The notes under the pieces were generated by a model that did not search any database, had not been told where the DNA came from, and worked only from the letters and a program-made list of their open reading frames with translations. The position numbers and the translations under genes are program-made. Positions 8,601-16,505 of a stretch of 64,000 nt of DNA are shown here, one piece after another. Source of the stretch: Bhargavaea sp. CC-171006 (GTDB taxonomy: Bacteria > Bacillota > Bacilli > Bacillales_A > Planococcaceae); the NCBI RefSeq assembly GCF_009761675.1, contig NZ_QUZH01000022.1:1-64000 (forward strand), in the 5' to 3' direction. How positions within the stretch are numbered: the first letter of the stretch is position 1; each line of letters starts with the position of its first letter.

Positions 8601-8625
8601 GTTTAACGATAGGACTTTCGGATAT
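8601..8625 (+). promoter_or_regulatory. Sigma-B-like promoter sequence without a visible gene
   Basis: GTTTAA (8601-8606), 13-base spacer, GGATAT (8620-8625). It points into 8626-8984, where I see no reading frame on the plus strand. The 8304-8984 gap otherwise holds only the ribH terminator and the bpr upstream region. It could be a chance match. Confidence 0.25.
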
Positions 8626-8912
8626 GCAGGAATGCATATTTTTCTTTAATTTGGAAAATGAACCTTTTGGAGGATTCTCCTAATTTTTGCAAGAGGCACT
8701 CCATTTTGCGCGATGGGACAATCGGGTCCTAAAGTAATCGGTCATTGTTTCCGAATGAAACTATTTACATACCGTCTGCAATAACAGAACATCATAGAGT
8801 CCTTAATCTTTGGAAACTCCGACTTATGTAACAGGTACCTTTTCTGTTGCTTTTAGGGGAGGCTTGTCATCTTTCTGTAACACCTTTAATTTCAATCCTG
8901 AATAAGGCAAAC

Positions 8913-8940
8913 AAAAAAGCAGGCCCCGAATTCGGAGACC
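8913..8940 (-). terminator. Terminator of the riboflavin operon
   Basis: Minus-strand hairpin built on CCGAATTCGG, extended by GGTC/GGCC with a bulge, followed by TTTTTT; located 45 bp after ribH. Confidence 0.65.
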
Positions 8941-8984
8941 CACCAACTTAGCTTAAGTTTGTCTGATATGAAACAGTAAACTCC

Positions 8985-9455
8985 TCAATCCCTCAGTTGA
9001 CGCAGCAAATTTGCCATCTCAATAGCGGCTGTTGCGGATTCGGCGCCTTTGTTTCCTGCTTTTGTTCCTGCACGTTCGATGGCCTGTTCGATCGTATCTG
9101 TAGTGATGACGCCGAAAAGTACCGGGATGCCGGTATCTGCGGCGGCTTTGGCAACACCTTTTGCAGCTTCCGCGCATACATAGTCGAAATGGGCTGTAGC
9201 GCCGCGAATGACGGCTCCAAGAGTGATTACGGCATCATATTTACCCGAGGCTGCCAGGTTCTGTGCGGCCAACGGGATTTCAAAGGCTCCCGGCACTTTT
9301 GCCACATCAATATCTTCTTCAGCTACGCCGTGACGGCGTAGTGTATCCAAAGCGCCTTCAACCAGCCGGCCGGTGATGAATTCGTTGAACCGCCCGGCGA
9401 CAATAGCGATTTTCAGATCAGTTCCTACGAGATTTCCTTCCAATACGTTAACCAT
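8985..9455 (-). CDS. ribH: 6,7-dimethyl-8-ribityllumazine synthase
   Basis: 156 residues, the usual length. It condenses 5-amino-6-ribitylaminouracil with dihydroxybutanone phosphate to make lumazine, the penultimate step to riboflavin, and in Bacillales forms a 60-subunit shell around riboflavin synthase. Visible motifs are the early [16 protein letters not shown] near residue 58, and [14 protein letters not shown] near residue 83, which holds the catalytic His. AGGAGG precedes the ATG. It is the last gene of ribE-ribBA-ribH, 13 bp after ribBA. Its substrate depends on RibD, which is decayed in this operon. Confidence 0.95.
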   Translation of the reverse strand: MVNVLEGNLVGTDLKIAIVAGRFNEFITGRLVEGALDTLRRHGVAEEDIDVAKVPGAFEIPLAAQNLAASGKYDAVITLGAVIRGATAHFDYVCAEAAKGVAKAAADTGIPVLFGVITTDTIEQAIERAGTKAGNKGAESATAAIEMANLLRQLRD

Positions 9456-9468
9456 TATTTTGTCCTCC

Positions 9469-10662
9469 TCATACGTGGAGCAGATGCCCCATCTTGTCCA
9501 TTTTCGTATTCAGGTAGCGATGATTCTCCTGCACGGGCTCCATCTCGATCGGAAGCCGCTCCGTGATGCGTATTCCGTATCGGATGAGCCCTTCCACTTT
9601 TCTCGGATTGTTCGTCATCAGACGGACATCGTCAATTCCCAGGTCTCTCAGCATCTGCGCCGCGGCTGCGTAATCCCTCATGTCATCCGGAAAACCGAGC
9701 CGTTCATTGGCTTCCACGGTATCAAGACCTTCTTCCTGCAGTTTGTACGCCTTCAACTTATTGATGAGGCCGATTCCTCGCCCTTCCTGTCTCATATAAA
9801 GCAGGACCCCTGCCCCTTCTTCCTCCATTTGGCGGAGGGCGGCATGGAGCTGGGGACCGCAGTCGCATCTGCGAGAGCCGAAAACATCCCCGGTCATGCA
9901 TTCCGAATGGATGCGTACAGGAACGGACTTGCCTTCCCGAATTTCTCCCTTGATCAGCGCAAGATGCTCCTGGCCGGTCAGCCGGTCAGTATAGCCGATC
10001 ATCCGGAATTCCCCGAATTCTGTCGGCATCCGGACTTCCGCTTCCCGGGAAACCAGGCGTTCATTCGTTTTCCTGTACTCAATCAGTTGCTTGATCGTGA
10101 TCAGCTTCAGTCCCAACTCCCCTGCCATTACAGTCAGCTCGGGAAGCCGCGCCATCGTGCCGTCGTCATTCATGATCTCACAGATGACACCGCCCGGGGA
10201 GTGACCGGCCAGTCTTGCCAGGTCAACAGCAGCTTCTGTATGCCCCGGCCTTTGAAGAACCCCGCCCGGTTTTGCAATCAGCGGGAAGATGTGGCCGGGA
10301 CGCCGGAAATCTGTAGGTTCCGCATGATGGTCCATTGCGTGGCGGATCGTCTCTGCCCGCTCCCCGGCACTAATACCGGTAGTCGTATGAATGTGATCGA
10401 TGCTGACGGTGAAGGCAGTGCCAAATGTGTCGGTGTTATGGTCAACCATCAGCGGGAGATGCAGGGCTTCCGCCTTTTCTTCAGTGATCGGCATGCAGAT
10501 CAGGCCACGGCCGTATTTCGCCATGAAGTTTACCGTTTCTGCATTCGTCAGCTCCGCAATAGAGACAAGATCTCCTTCGTTCTCCCGGTCTTCGTCATCC
10601 GTTACGATGACGGGCCGGCCAGCTTTCAATTCTTCCAGTGCTTCCTCAATCGATGAAAACAT
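9469..10662 (-). CDS. ribBA: Bifunctional DHBP synthase / GTP cyclohydrolase II
   Basis: 397 residues (B. subtilis RibA 398). The N-terminal half is 3,4-dihydroxy-2-butanone-4-phosphate synthase, with the [10 protein letters not shown] acidic motif and later [11 protein letters not shown]. The C-terminal half is GTP cyclohydrolase II, with zinc cysteines in HSECMTGD and RRCDCG. It makes both starting compounds of riboflavin. I chose the ATG at 10662 because GGGGAG lies 6 bases before it; an in-frame ATG at 10680 overlaps the ribE stop but lacks a ribosome binding site. Expression should follow the FMN riboswitch at about 12.0-12.1 kb. Confidence 0.95.
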   Translation of the reverse strand: MFSSIEEALEELKAGRPVIVTDDEDRENEGDLVSIAELTNAETVNFMAKYGRGLICMPITEEKAEALHLPLMVDHNTDTFGTAFTVSIDHIHTTTGISAGERAETIRHAMDHHAEPTDFRRPGHIFPLIAKPGGVLQRPGHTEAAVDLARLAGHSPGGVICEIMNDDGTMARLPELTVMAGELGLKLITIKQLIEYRKTNERLVSREAEVRMPTEFGEFRMIGYTDRLTGQEHLALIKGEIREGKSVPVRIHSECMTGDVFGSRRCDCGPQLHAALRQMEEEGAGVLLYMRQEGRGIGLINKLKAYKLQEEGLDTVEANERLGFPDDMRDYAAAAQMLRDLGIDDVRLMTNNPRKVEGLIRYGIRITERLPIEMEPVQENHRYLNTKMDKMGHLLHV

Positions 10663-10679
10663 CTCATTCTCCCCTTTCA

Positions 10680-11324
10680 TCAGGCAAAGCCGTTTTCCTT
10701 GAGCGTGCCGAGTGACAGGCCGTCTGATCGTCCGGCTGAGGGCTGCAACATCCGTTCCGCATACTTTGCGAGGATGTCACACTCCAGGTTGACCAGTTCC
10801 CCCGGCATTTTTGAACCAAGGATTGTGGAGGCGCTTGTATGCGGGACAAGCGAAACAGTGATAGAATCTGTCCCGGCGTCGAACACAGTCAGCGAAGTCC
10901 CGTCCAGCGCGACGGATCCTTTACGGACCAGGTAGAGCGAGAACTCATCCGGTATAGCAAGCTCCAGGTAAATCGCGTTGCCTTCCGGCCGCCTGGAACG
11001 TACCTTCGCCGTGCAATCGACATGACCGGAAACGATGTGGCCCCCAAGACGCCCGTCGGCCCTGAGTGCGCGTTCCAGGTTCACCCGGGTTCCGTTTTTA
11101 ACGGACGCAAGTGACGTAGCCTTTAGTGTTTCCGGCATCAGATCAGCCTTGAAGGCATCCTGGGTGAATTCGGTCACGGTCACACATACACCGTTGACTG
11201 CGATGCTATCGCCCAGCCGGACGTCTTCCAGTACGATAGATGCGCTGATTTCCAGCGTAGCTGCGTCCCGCCCAGGTTTTACCGACCGGACAGTACCGAT
11301 TTCTTCAATAATTCCGGTGAACAT
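10680..11324 (-). CDS. ribE: Riboflavin synthase alpha subunit
   Basis: 214 residues with the internal duplication typical of the family: [10 protein letters not shown] at the start and two lumazine-binding barrels (about 1-97 and 98-195), each with a [13 protein letters not shown] or [12 protein letters not shown] motif. It converts two lumazine molecules to riboflavin plus aminoribitylaminouracil. AGAAAGGATG precedes the ATG. In B. subtilis ribE follows ribD; here it follows a ribD relic. The stop codon abuts the ribBA region. Confidence 0.94.
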   Translation of the reverse strand: MFTGIIEEIGTVRSVKPGRDAATLEISASIVLEDVRLGDSIAVNGVCVTVTEFTQDAFKADLMPETLKATSLASVKNGTRVNLERALRADGRLGGHIVSGHVDCTAKVRSRRPEGNAIYLELAIPDEFSLYLVRKGSVALDGTSLTVFDAGTDSITVSLVPHTSASTILGSKMPGELVNLECDILAKYAERMLQPSAGRSDGLSLGTLKENGFA

Positions 11325-11874
11325 TGAATCATCCTTTCTTTGGAGGTGAGATGAGAGGCGTTCTATCCGGAACTGCGGTTGAGCCCGGAAAAAACACGGA
11401 ACGGATGCCGTCTTCTAACCGGCGATCCGCTGCTCCGGTTCAGGGATATGAACTGGAGCAGCATCGCGAATTCGGGTGATTCGTGTTCATTAAAACTTAA
11501 ATGGGGTTTTTCCTCCGCGGGGCAGACGGGAGGTCAGGAGAGGATAATTGTGAAGGTTTAGTTAAAGTCCCGATCAGAACAGCCTCGTGACGGCTTCTGA
11601 GCAGGAGTCTGACTATGCGATCTTGTTCGTTGCGGTCGCCGGGTCCGTGATGGACTGGGATCCTGCCATCGGCTGAAACGGCAGAATGGCTGTAAGAGAG
11701 GGTTTCTATCGAACAGTAAAGCAAGGACGGCCATACCATTACCATGGACCACCTATTTTTTCGAAATGATTGGTCTTTACGCAGTGGAGCTTCTGCCGGC
11801 TGATCAGGAAATGCCTGGCCGACAGGCTGTTCAGCAGGTGGCTTTAATTGCTGCATTCAGTAATCTTCAGTCAA
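11325..11874 (-). pseudogene. ribD: Decayed ribD (riboflavin deaminase/reductase) relic
   Basis: The space normally held by ribD (about 1.1 kb) is only 550 bp. After AAGGAGTG a TTG start (11874) reads M-T-E-D-Y then meets TGA; inserting one base restores Y-M-N-A-A-I-K-A-T, which resembles a RibD N-terminus. Further on, in the frame of 11497-11856, come SADGRI and LRSRHEAVLIGT, which resemble the reductase-domain motifs SLDGKIA and LR..DAILVGVGT. The zinc deaminase motifs (HAE, PC..C) are absent. This points to a frameshift plus large internal deletions. RibD would deaminate and reduce the GTP-derived pyrimidine. The identification rests on short motifs, position and start context, not on an alignment. 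Confidence 0.6.
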
Positions 11875-11933
11875 AAAAGCAGCACTCCTTTTAATCTATA
11901 AACAATCAGCCCTGGTTCCGCAAGAACGCAAAA

Positions 11934-11960
11934 GCCCCGCATCAGAAACGATACGGGGCA
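11934..11960 (-). terminator. Terminator of the FMN riboswitch expression platform
   Basis: Minus-strand GCCCCGTATC pairs with GATGCGGGGC around a short loop, followed by TTTTGCGTT. It lies 40 bp after the aptamer and 60 bp before the ribD relic, the usual place for FMN-controlled termination. Confidence 0.7.
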
Positions 11961-11997
11961 AAAAGCATAGCTATATAAACGTCGAACACTGGTGTGT

Positions 11998-12140
11998 TCA
12001 GACGCGGCTCCTTCTCCCATCCAGACTTTCACTGTCGGTCCCGGAGTTGCACCGGGTCCACCGTACGAATACGGGTCACGGACTGAGGGCATGCGCCCAT
12101 CACCGCCGGCCGGGAATTTCACCCTGCCCCGAAGGATTGC
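11998..12140 (-). ncRNA. FMN riboswitch (RFN element)
   Basis: The minus strand carries the hallmark RFN segments in order: GGGGCAGGGTGAAATTCCC, GGCCGGCGGTGATGGGC, a variable stem, the AACTCCGGGACCGACAGT segment and AGTCTGGATGGGAGAAGGAG. All conserved junction pieces appear intact. It binds FMN and should turn the rib operon off when flavin is plentiful, here by the terminator at 11934-11960. It is notable that the switch persists although the first gene behind it is decayed. Confidence 0.93.
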
Positions 12141-12239
12141 CTATTCAAGTATGCTGTCATTGTTTCACAATTAAATATACAGTACAAGAGGAAATAACTG
12201 TTTTGGTGCGATTGAACCATAAAGCTTAATCCAAATATT

Positions 12240-12270
12240 TAAAACCGGAAGGCAATTAGCCTTCCGGTCT
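12240..12270 (-). terminator. Terminator of fabI
   Basis: Minus-strand ACCGGAAGGC pairs with GCCTTCCGGT around TAATT, then TTTTAAATATT. Confidence 0.85.
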
Positions 12271-12279
12271 GATGGGCAG

Positions 12280-13059
12280 TCACCCCATAATATGATAGCC
12301 GCCGTCGACATAGATGACTTCGCCTGTAACACCCGTTCCCATATTGGAAAGGAGCGCAACAGTCATGTCGCCGACTTCCCGCTGATCCACATTGCGCTTG
12401 AGCGGTGCGGTTTCTTCGATCTGGTGAAGAATGGTGTTGAACGAAGGAACTCCCTTCGCCGCCAAGGTGCGGATGGCACCTGCCGATACTGCATTCACAC
12501 GGATGCCGTCCTTGCCGAGATCGTTTGCAAGGTAACGCACCGATGCTTCAAGAGCTGCCTTCGCGACACCCATCACGTTGTAGCCATCCAGGACACGCTC
12601 CGCACCAAGGTACGTCATCGTCACGATTGCCCCGCCTTCGGTCATGTAAGGTTTCGCTTCCCGTGCGACCGCGACCAGTGAATACGCGCTCGTGTCCTGT
12701 GCGAATGCATAGCCGTCCCGGGATGTCTCAACAAAGTCCCCTTTCAGGTCTTCCGCTTTCGCGAATGCCACCGAGTGGACGATACCATGGATTGTTCCGA
12801 CTTCTTCCCCGATTGCGCGGAAAGCTTCTTTGACGCTTTCGTCATCATTCACGTCACATTGGACGATCAGGCGGGCATTGTACCCTTCCTTGTCGAGTGC
12901 GCGCTCCAGCTTCGTGCGGGACCGCTCCTGGCGGTTGGTGAAGATCAGGTTCGCGCCGGTTTCATGCAGTTGCTTGGCGACTCCCCATGCAAGGCTTCGC
13001 TCATTTGCGACGCCCATAATCACGATGTTTTTTCCTTCCAGTTTCAGCAGATCTCCCAT
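12280..13059 (-). CDS. fabI: Enoyl-[acyl-carrier-protein] reductase (NADH/NADPH)
   Basis: 259 residues (B. subtilis FabI 258). It carries out the last step of each fatty-acid elongation cycle, reducing enoyl-ACP. It is a short-chain dehydrogenase with the nucleotide site GVANERSLAWG near residue 17, the FabI-type Tyr in TYLGAE, and the catalytic Tyr-x6-Lys in YNVMGVAK. The ATG at 13059 is chosen because GGGAGG lies 8 bases upstream and the next residues (LEGKNIVIMG) match family starts; a longer frame back to 13098 would run into the operator. A FapR-like operator overlaps the promoter. Confidence 0.95.
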   Translation of the reverse strand: MGDLLKLEGKNIVIMGVANERSLAWGVAKQLHETGANLIFTNRQERSRTKLERALDKEGYNARLIVQCDVNDDESVKEAFRAIGEEVGTIHGIVHSVAFAKAEDLKGDFVETSRDGYAFAQDTSAYSLVAVAREAKPYMTEGGAIVTMTYLGAERVLDGYNVMGVAKAALEASVRYLANDLGKDGIRVNAVSAGAIRTLAAKGVPSFNTILHQIEETAPLKRNVDQREVGDMTVALLSNMGTGVTGEVIYVDGGYHIMG

Positions 13060-13090
13060 TCTGAATACCTCCCGGACATTAATACCAGTC

Positions 13091-13109
13091 ATTAGCATCT
13101 GGTGCTAAT
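13091..13109. promoter_or_regulatory. FapR-like operator upstream of fabI
   Basis: ATTAGCATCTGGTGCTAAT, an inverted repeat of ATTAGCA/TGCTAAT, close to the FapR consensus (ATTAGTACCTRGTCTTAAT, from memory). It sits between the -10 (13115-13120) and the fabI ribosome binding site, where FapR, the malonyl-CoA-sensing lipid regulator, binds in B. subtilis. Confidence 0.75.
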
Positions 13110-13114
13110 GAGAG

Positions 13115-13124
13115 TATAGCATAG
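13115..13124 (-). promoter_or_regulatory. Extended -10 promoter of fabI
   Basis: Minus-strand TATGCTATACT: an extended -10 (TATG-C-TATACT) with no good -35 box at 16-17 bases. The FapR-like site begins 6 bases downstream, so a bound repressor would cover the transcription start. Confidence 0.5.
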
Positions 13125-13151
13125 GAATACGGACCAGAGTGCAGAAGAAAT

Positions 13152-13178
13152 AAAAAACGCACCGGATATTCGGTGCGC
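13152..13178 (-). terminator. Terminator of the C26 amidotransferase gene
   Basis: Minus-strand GCACCGAATATCCGGTGC hairpin followed by TTTTTTATT. Confidence 0.85.
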
Positions 13179-13184
13179 GGCAAA

Positions 13185-13916
13185 TCATGATTTACTTTTC
13201 TTATACTCCTCAGCGGCTTTGATAAATCCTTCGATGATTGATTTCGAGGGCTCATGACCGTTGAGTGCGAAATTCTCCGGGTGCCACTGGGTTGCGAGGA
13301 CAAAACGCTTATCCGTCATTTCGATCGCTTCGACCAGTCCGTCCGGTGACTGGGCCGCGATTTCAACGCCTTCCCCGACTGTCTTGATCCCCTGGTTGTG
13401 GGAAGAATTGACGCGTGTCCGGCCGCCAGGGAACAGCGGCGGAAGAATCTCGCCTCCGATGATATCCACATGGTGGACCGGATGTTCACGTCCGTGTTCC
13501 TGCTTGTGCTTGAGCGGCTCATCCAGCTGCTTTTCAATGCATTGATAAAGCGTGCCGCCGGTCATGACGTTGAGCATCTGCGCCCCACGGCAAGTACCGA
13601 AAAACGGCATATCCCGGGCCAGAACATTTTTGATGACACACGAATCAAATTCGTCCATCTCGAAATTTAGCTGTCCTGTTTCCGGCATCGTCTCCTCCCC
13701 GTAAAGGTTCGGGTCGATGTCCCACCCGCCCGTCATGATGACACCATCCACCATGTCCAGCACGTCGTCCAGATACTCGGAGGGGACGATCGGAAGCATA
13801 ATCGGGATGCCGCCTTCCTGAATCACTACTTCAGGATACACGGGCTGCAGTTTATAGTCGTATAGGTTTTCCTGCTGTTGAGCAGTTATGCCGATAATCG
13901 GTTTCATATCAATCAT
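13185..13916 (-). CDS. Gamma-glutamyl-gamma-aminobutyrate hydrolase-family (peptidase C26) protein
   Basis: 243 residues of a class I glutamine amidotransferase-like fold. The catalytic Cys is in GTCRGAQMLN (about residue 109), and His and Glu are in QWHPENF (about residue 212). The family includes PuuD, which splits gamma-glutamyl-GABA in putrescine breakdown, and related hydrolases of unknown substrate. There are no putrescine genes nearby, so the substrate cannot be inferred. It is a single-gene unit with its own terminator. The start is uncertain: ATG 13916 or the in-frame ATG at 13907; neither has a strong ribosome binding site. Confidence 0.8.
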   Translation of the reverse strand: MIDMKPIIGITAQQQENLYDYKLQPVYPEVVIQEGGIPIMLPIVPSEYLDDVLDMVDGVIMTGGWDIDPNLYGEETMPETGQLNFEMDEFDSCVIKNVLARDMPFFGTCRGAQMLNVMTGGTLYQCIEKQLDEPLKHKQEHGREHPVHHVDIIGGEILPPLFPGGRTRVNSSHNQGIKTVGEGVEIAAQSPDGLVEAIEMTDKRFVLATQWHPENFALNGHEPSKSIIEGFIKAAEEYKKSKS

Positions 13917-14017
13917 CTACTTTCTGAGTTTATGAATACTGATTATGTTGTTCCCGCTTTCAGGCATCCGGTAAACTTGAAAAAATACCCTGATTCCTCG
14001 GAATATTCCCGCTTCCG

Positions 14018-14046
14018 TTGACGCTCAATGTCGGTTCATGTATATT
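14018..14046 (+). promoter_or_regulatory. Sigma-A promoter of cspD
   Basis: TTGACG (14018-14023), exactly 17 bases, TATATT (14041-14046). Predicted start of transcription near 14053, giving a leader of about 49 bases. This explains why a TTG-initiated longer frame from 14018 is not the real gene start. Confidence 0.8.
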
Positions 14047-14101
14047 GAAGGGTAGTTCCGGCCATGCTGGACAAAGACATTTGCGCTTTGGAGGGATGGG
14101 C

Positions 14102-14311
14102 ATGTACCAGGGCAAGGTGAAATGGTTCAGCAATGAAAAGGGCTACGGCTTTATCGAACTCGATAATGGCGAGGACGTCTTCGTTCACCATACCGGGATC
14201 ACCGGTGAAGGCTTCAGGACTCTCGACGAAGGCGAAACCGTCTCGTTCGAAGTGGTGGAAGGCAACCGCGGTCCCCAGGCGGCAAATGTCGTGAGATTAG
14301 ACGCACAATGA
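14102..14311 (+). CDS. cspD: Cold-shock protein (CspA/CspD family)
   Basis: 69 residues, a single OB-fold cold-shock domain. RNP1 is KGYGFIEL and RNP2 is DVFVHHTGI, both intact. Such proteins bind single-stranded RNA and DNA and act as RNA chaperones in cold shock and normal growth. GGAGGG is 6 bases before the ATG at 14102. In B. subtilis cspD lies beside ypeQ, as here. A strong promoter and a terminator flank it, so it is a monocistronic, probably highly expressed gene. The choice of cspD over cspB or cspC rests on the gene neighbourhood. Confidence 0.92.
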   Translation: MYQGKVKWFSNEKGYGFIELDNGEDVFVHHTGITGEGFRTLDEGETVSFEVVEGNRGPQAANVVRLDAQ

Positions 14312-14318
14312 TATGAAC

Positions 14319-14353
14319 AAATCCCGCTTTGCACAGACGCAGAGCGGGATTTT
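14319..14353 (+). terminator. Terminator of cspD
   Basis: AATCCCGCT pairs with AGCGGGATT, then TTTC. The stem is symmetric and its far side abuts the stop of the convergent ypeQ-like gene. Confidence 0.8.
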
Positions 14354-14541
14354 CATTGGCCGAGCTTATTCAGTTCCGAACCGAGGAAACGGAGCTGCTC
14401 CCCTACGGTGCATTGTTTGATGCAGAAGCGGTGGGCAGTTGACTTTCCCTTTTCCGTCCGAAGCTGCTTTTTCAGAAAGCACCCGTCGCAGTATCGGTCC
14501 AGCAGCTCATCAATGTCCTGGATCAGGTCAATTTTATTCAA
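14353..14541 (-). CDS. ypeQ: Small zinc-finger protein (YpeQ-like)
   Basis: 62 residues from a TTG start at 14541, with GGAGTG 7 bases upstream. Cysteines and one His are spaced as CDGC then about 16 residues to HRFCIKQC, matching the zinc-finger family of B. subtilis YpeQ (C2HCIx2C type). No function is established. It lies between cspD and an RNase HI-like gene as in B. subtilis, and faces cspD tail to tail with a shared hairpin. The symbol is based on motif and neighbourhood. Confidence 0.7.
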   Translation of the reverse strand: MNKIDLIQDIDELLDRYCDGCFLKKQLRTEKGKSTAHRFCIKQCTVGEQLRFLGSELNKLGQ

Positions 14542-14639
14542 CAGCGTTCACTCCAGTTTACTGATTCCCATATTGTACCGGCTTCCTGCTCCTATTTCAA
14601 GCGGACGGGGCTTCCGGTTCAGAAAGAGAAGGTGCTTTT

Positions 14640-15026
14640 ATGCTTGAAGTTTATATAGACGGAGCGGCAGCCGGCAATCCGGGTCCTGCCGGCATCGGGG
14701 TCTTTATCCGTGGCGAAGGCAACGAAGTCAGGATATCCGAGCCCATAGGAGAACTCGATAACCATACCGCTGAATTCCAAGCACTTGTCAGGGGTGTCGA
14801 GGAAGCATCAAAATTGTCGAACGGTATGGTTTCGGTGCGCTCAGACTCGAAAGCGGTCGTCACCGCAGTCGAAAAACGTTATGCGAAAAACCCCTTACAT
14901 ATGGATATGCTCAATCAGGCGCTCCAAATCGCGGACGAGTTCGACTTTTTCTTCATCAAGTGGATACCCGACAGCCAGAACCGGGCCGCGGATTCGCTTG
15001 CAAGGGCTGCCATCCGGAGGAAGTGA
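14640..15026 (+). CDS. RNase HI-family protein (YpeP/YpdQ type)
   Basis: 128 residues with an RNase H fold. The four acidic positions are visible: Asp7 (YIDGA), Glu near 44 (HTAEFQAL), Asp near 69 (RSDSKAV) and Asp near 117 (RAADSLA). It would cut RNA in RNA-DNA hybrids if active; some Bacillus homologues of this small type are reported to be inactive or weak, so activity should not be assumed. GAAGGTG precedes the ATG. It is divergent from the ypeQ-like gene and ends at a bidirectional terminator. Confidence 0.85.
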   Translation: MLEVYIDGAAAGNPGPAGIGVFIRGEGNEVRISEPIGELDNHTAEFQALVRGVEEASKLSNGMVSVRSDSKAVVTAVEKRYAKNPLHMDMLNQALQIADEFDFFFIKWIPDSQNRAADSLARAAIRRK

Positions 15027-15076
15027 TGTTTAGTATGGCCCGGGAATAGCAGGCGGATTCGTGTGGAACCGAACAG

Positions 15077-15114
15077 AAAAAAAGGAAGCCGGGGATTCCC
15101 CGCTTCCTTTTTTC
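15077..15114. terminator. Bidirectional terminator
   Basis: GGAAGC and GCTTCC flank CCGGGGATTCCCCG, with A-run on the left and T-run on the right, so it can end the RNase HI-like gene (+) and the phosphoesterase gene (-). Confidence 0.85.
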
Positions 15115-15116
15115 TC

Positions 15117-15716
15117 TTAGTCCATGACTTTCTTGAAAATGGCGGTCCCTGCATCGGAGTCGTAGAGCACCCAGTTGCGGTCTCCGACAACGGCACCGAC
15201 ATTCACGAATGTACGGCCTTTCGTTACATCGTACGGAACACCGAAGCCAACCTCTTCCACCTGATTATTGATGGACAGCCCCGAATCGTGACTGTGACCA
15301 TAAAAAATCAGATCCGGCCCGGTTTCAGGAAATACGGGCATCCAAGGATCTCCCCCCCATTCCCACTGGTGTCCATGGATCACTATAGCCGTCTTTCCGA
15401 TGCCGATCCGTTCTTCCATCATGCGGATCCTCTGCAGGAGCGGCTCGTCTGATTCAGTGATCTGGGCGATCCGCTCTTCCTGATTGCCCCGGACCGAAGG
15501 AAAAGTCAACATTCCGATCAGCTCATCAGAAAACAGCATGACGTCCTCGAGCCTGCTGAATCGCTCAAAGGGCGCACGCTTTTTGCTGATGATACATTCA
15601 AACAGATCACCGGTGCCGATCAGCTCGGCATCCGGTGCATATTTTTGGATATCATTCAGGACATCCTTCAGATCCTCCACGGATGAATGGATGTCTCCCA
15701 AAAGTGCGTACCTCAT
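15117..15716 (-). CDS. Calcineurin-like metallophosphoesterase
   Basis: 199 residues with the complete metal-binding set: GDIHS near residue 7, GTGDLFE near 34, GNQEE near 77, HGHQW near 113 and GHSHDS near 138. Members of this superfamily hydrolyse phosphodiesters, nucleotides or protein phosphates; the substrate cannot be told here. There is no signal peptide. It overlaps the DUF421 gene upstream by 4 bases (ATGA), suggesting translational coupling with a membrane protein. Confidence 0.85.
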   Translation of the reverse strand: MRYALLGDIHSSVEDLKDVLNDIQKYAPDAELIGTGDLFECIISKKRAPFERFSRLEDVMLFSDELIGMLTFPSVRGNQEERIAQITESDEPLLQRIRMMEERIGIGKTAIVIHGHQWEWGGDPWMPVFPETGPDLIFYGHSHDSGLSINNQVEEVGFGVPYDVTKGRTFVNVGAVVGDRNWVLYDSDAGTAIFKKVMD

Positions 15717-16417
15717 TCTCTACCCCCAGCATCAGTCGTATCGGCGTAGGTACGGATATAAAAGCCTTCTGTCTCGGACCATTCACAATATAGAATTTGA
15801 TCTAGATCGTGATACCCTTGGTCTGCGAGTTGGTCATGGAGCCACTGTTTGTTTTTGCCGACCAGCTCCAGCATATCCTCTTTGACGAATCCGCCATCGA
15901 TCAGCAAGACGGACGGATCTTCCTCCGGCTTTTCAACATTCAGGTCTGCGGCAGTTGCCGGCTTGTACTTGGCATACGTATTGATTGAGACGGAACCGCC
16001 TGGCTCGATCACCAGGTCTTTTACCTCTCTCAATGAAAATACACCTTTTTGCCGCAGCATGATTCGGAGCTGCTCCATTTCCATCATATTGCGGTCCATC
16101 CTCTTCGTGTTCAGCTTGCCATCCTTGATGATGTAGTCCGGCGTACCCATGAGGGCAATCCGCGCCCTGTCGGACTTCTCAGCGATTTTCTCAATGGCGA
16201 AGACGATAAGTCCAAATAATATTAAAGCGAAGATAAGCATCCAAATAGAAACTTTATCGTCATAGATGGATTCTTCCAGAATCCCTCCGAATATGAGGAG
16301 ATAGACGATATCAAATGGTGTCATCTCCGCGAGTTCCTTCCGCCCGAGAATGCGGATAATAACGAGCAGGAATGCAAGCCCGATGACGAGTTTTCCTGCA
16401 ATGAGTAAATAATCCAA
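15713..16417 (-). CDS. DUF421 membrane protein (YetF/YdfS-like)
   Basis: 234 residues. Three hydrophobic segments (about 3-22, 33-52, 58-77) are followed by a cytoplasmic DUF421 domain with GTPDYIIKDGKLN and a C-terminal YetF-type beta domain. B. subtilis paralogues (YetF, YdfS, YkjA) are linked to the spore envelope or to uncharacterised membrane functions. It is the first gene of a two-gene operon with the phosphoesterase. Confidence 0.8.
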   Translation of the reverse strand: MDYLLIAGKLVIGLAFLLVIIRILGRKELAEMTPFDIVYLLIFGGILEESIYDDKVSIWMLIFALILFGLIVFAIEKIAEKSDRARIALMGTPDYIIKDGKLNTKRMDRNMMEMEQLRIMLRQKGVFSLREVKDLVIEPGGSVSINTYAKYKPATAADLNVEKPEEDPSVLLIDGGFVKEDMLELVGKNKQWLHDQLADQGYHDLDQILYCEWSETEGFYIRTYADTTDAGGRE

Positions 16418-16505
16418 GGCAATCCCTCCGTGACAATGATTCTTCCATTATCAAGGTAGTTACCCTGTTACTAAATATTTAAATCTGGCACAGTTTGGAA
16501 GAGTG

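Noticed and set aside
14018-14101. 28-codon N-terminal extension of cspD from a TTG
   Set aside because: The TTG is the -35 box of the promoter and the internal ATG has the proper ribosome binding site.
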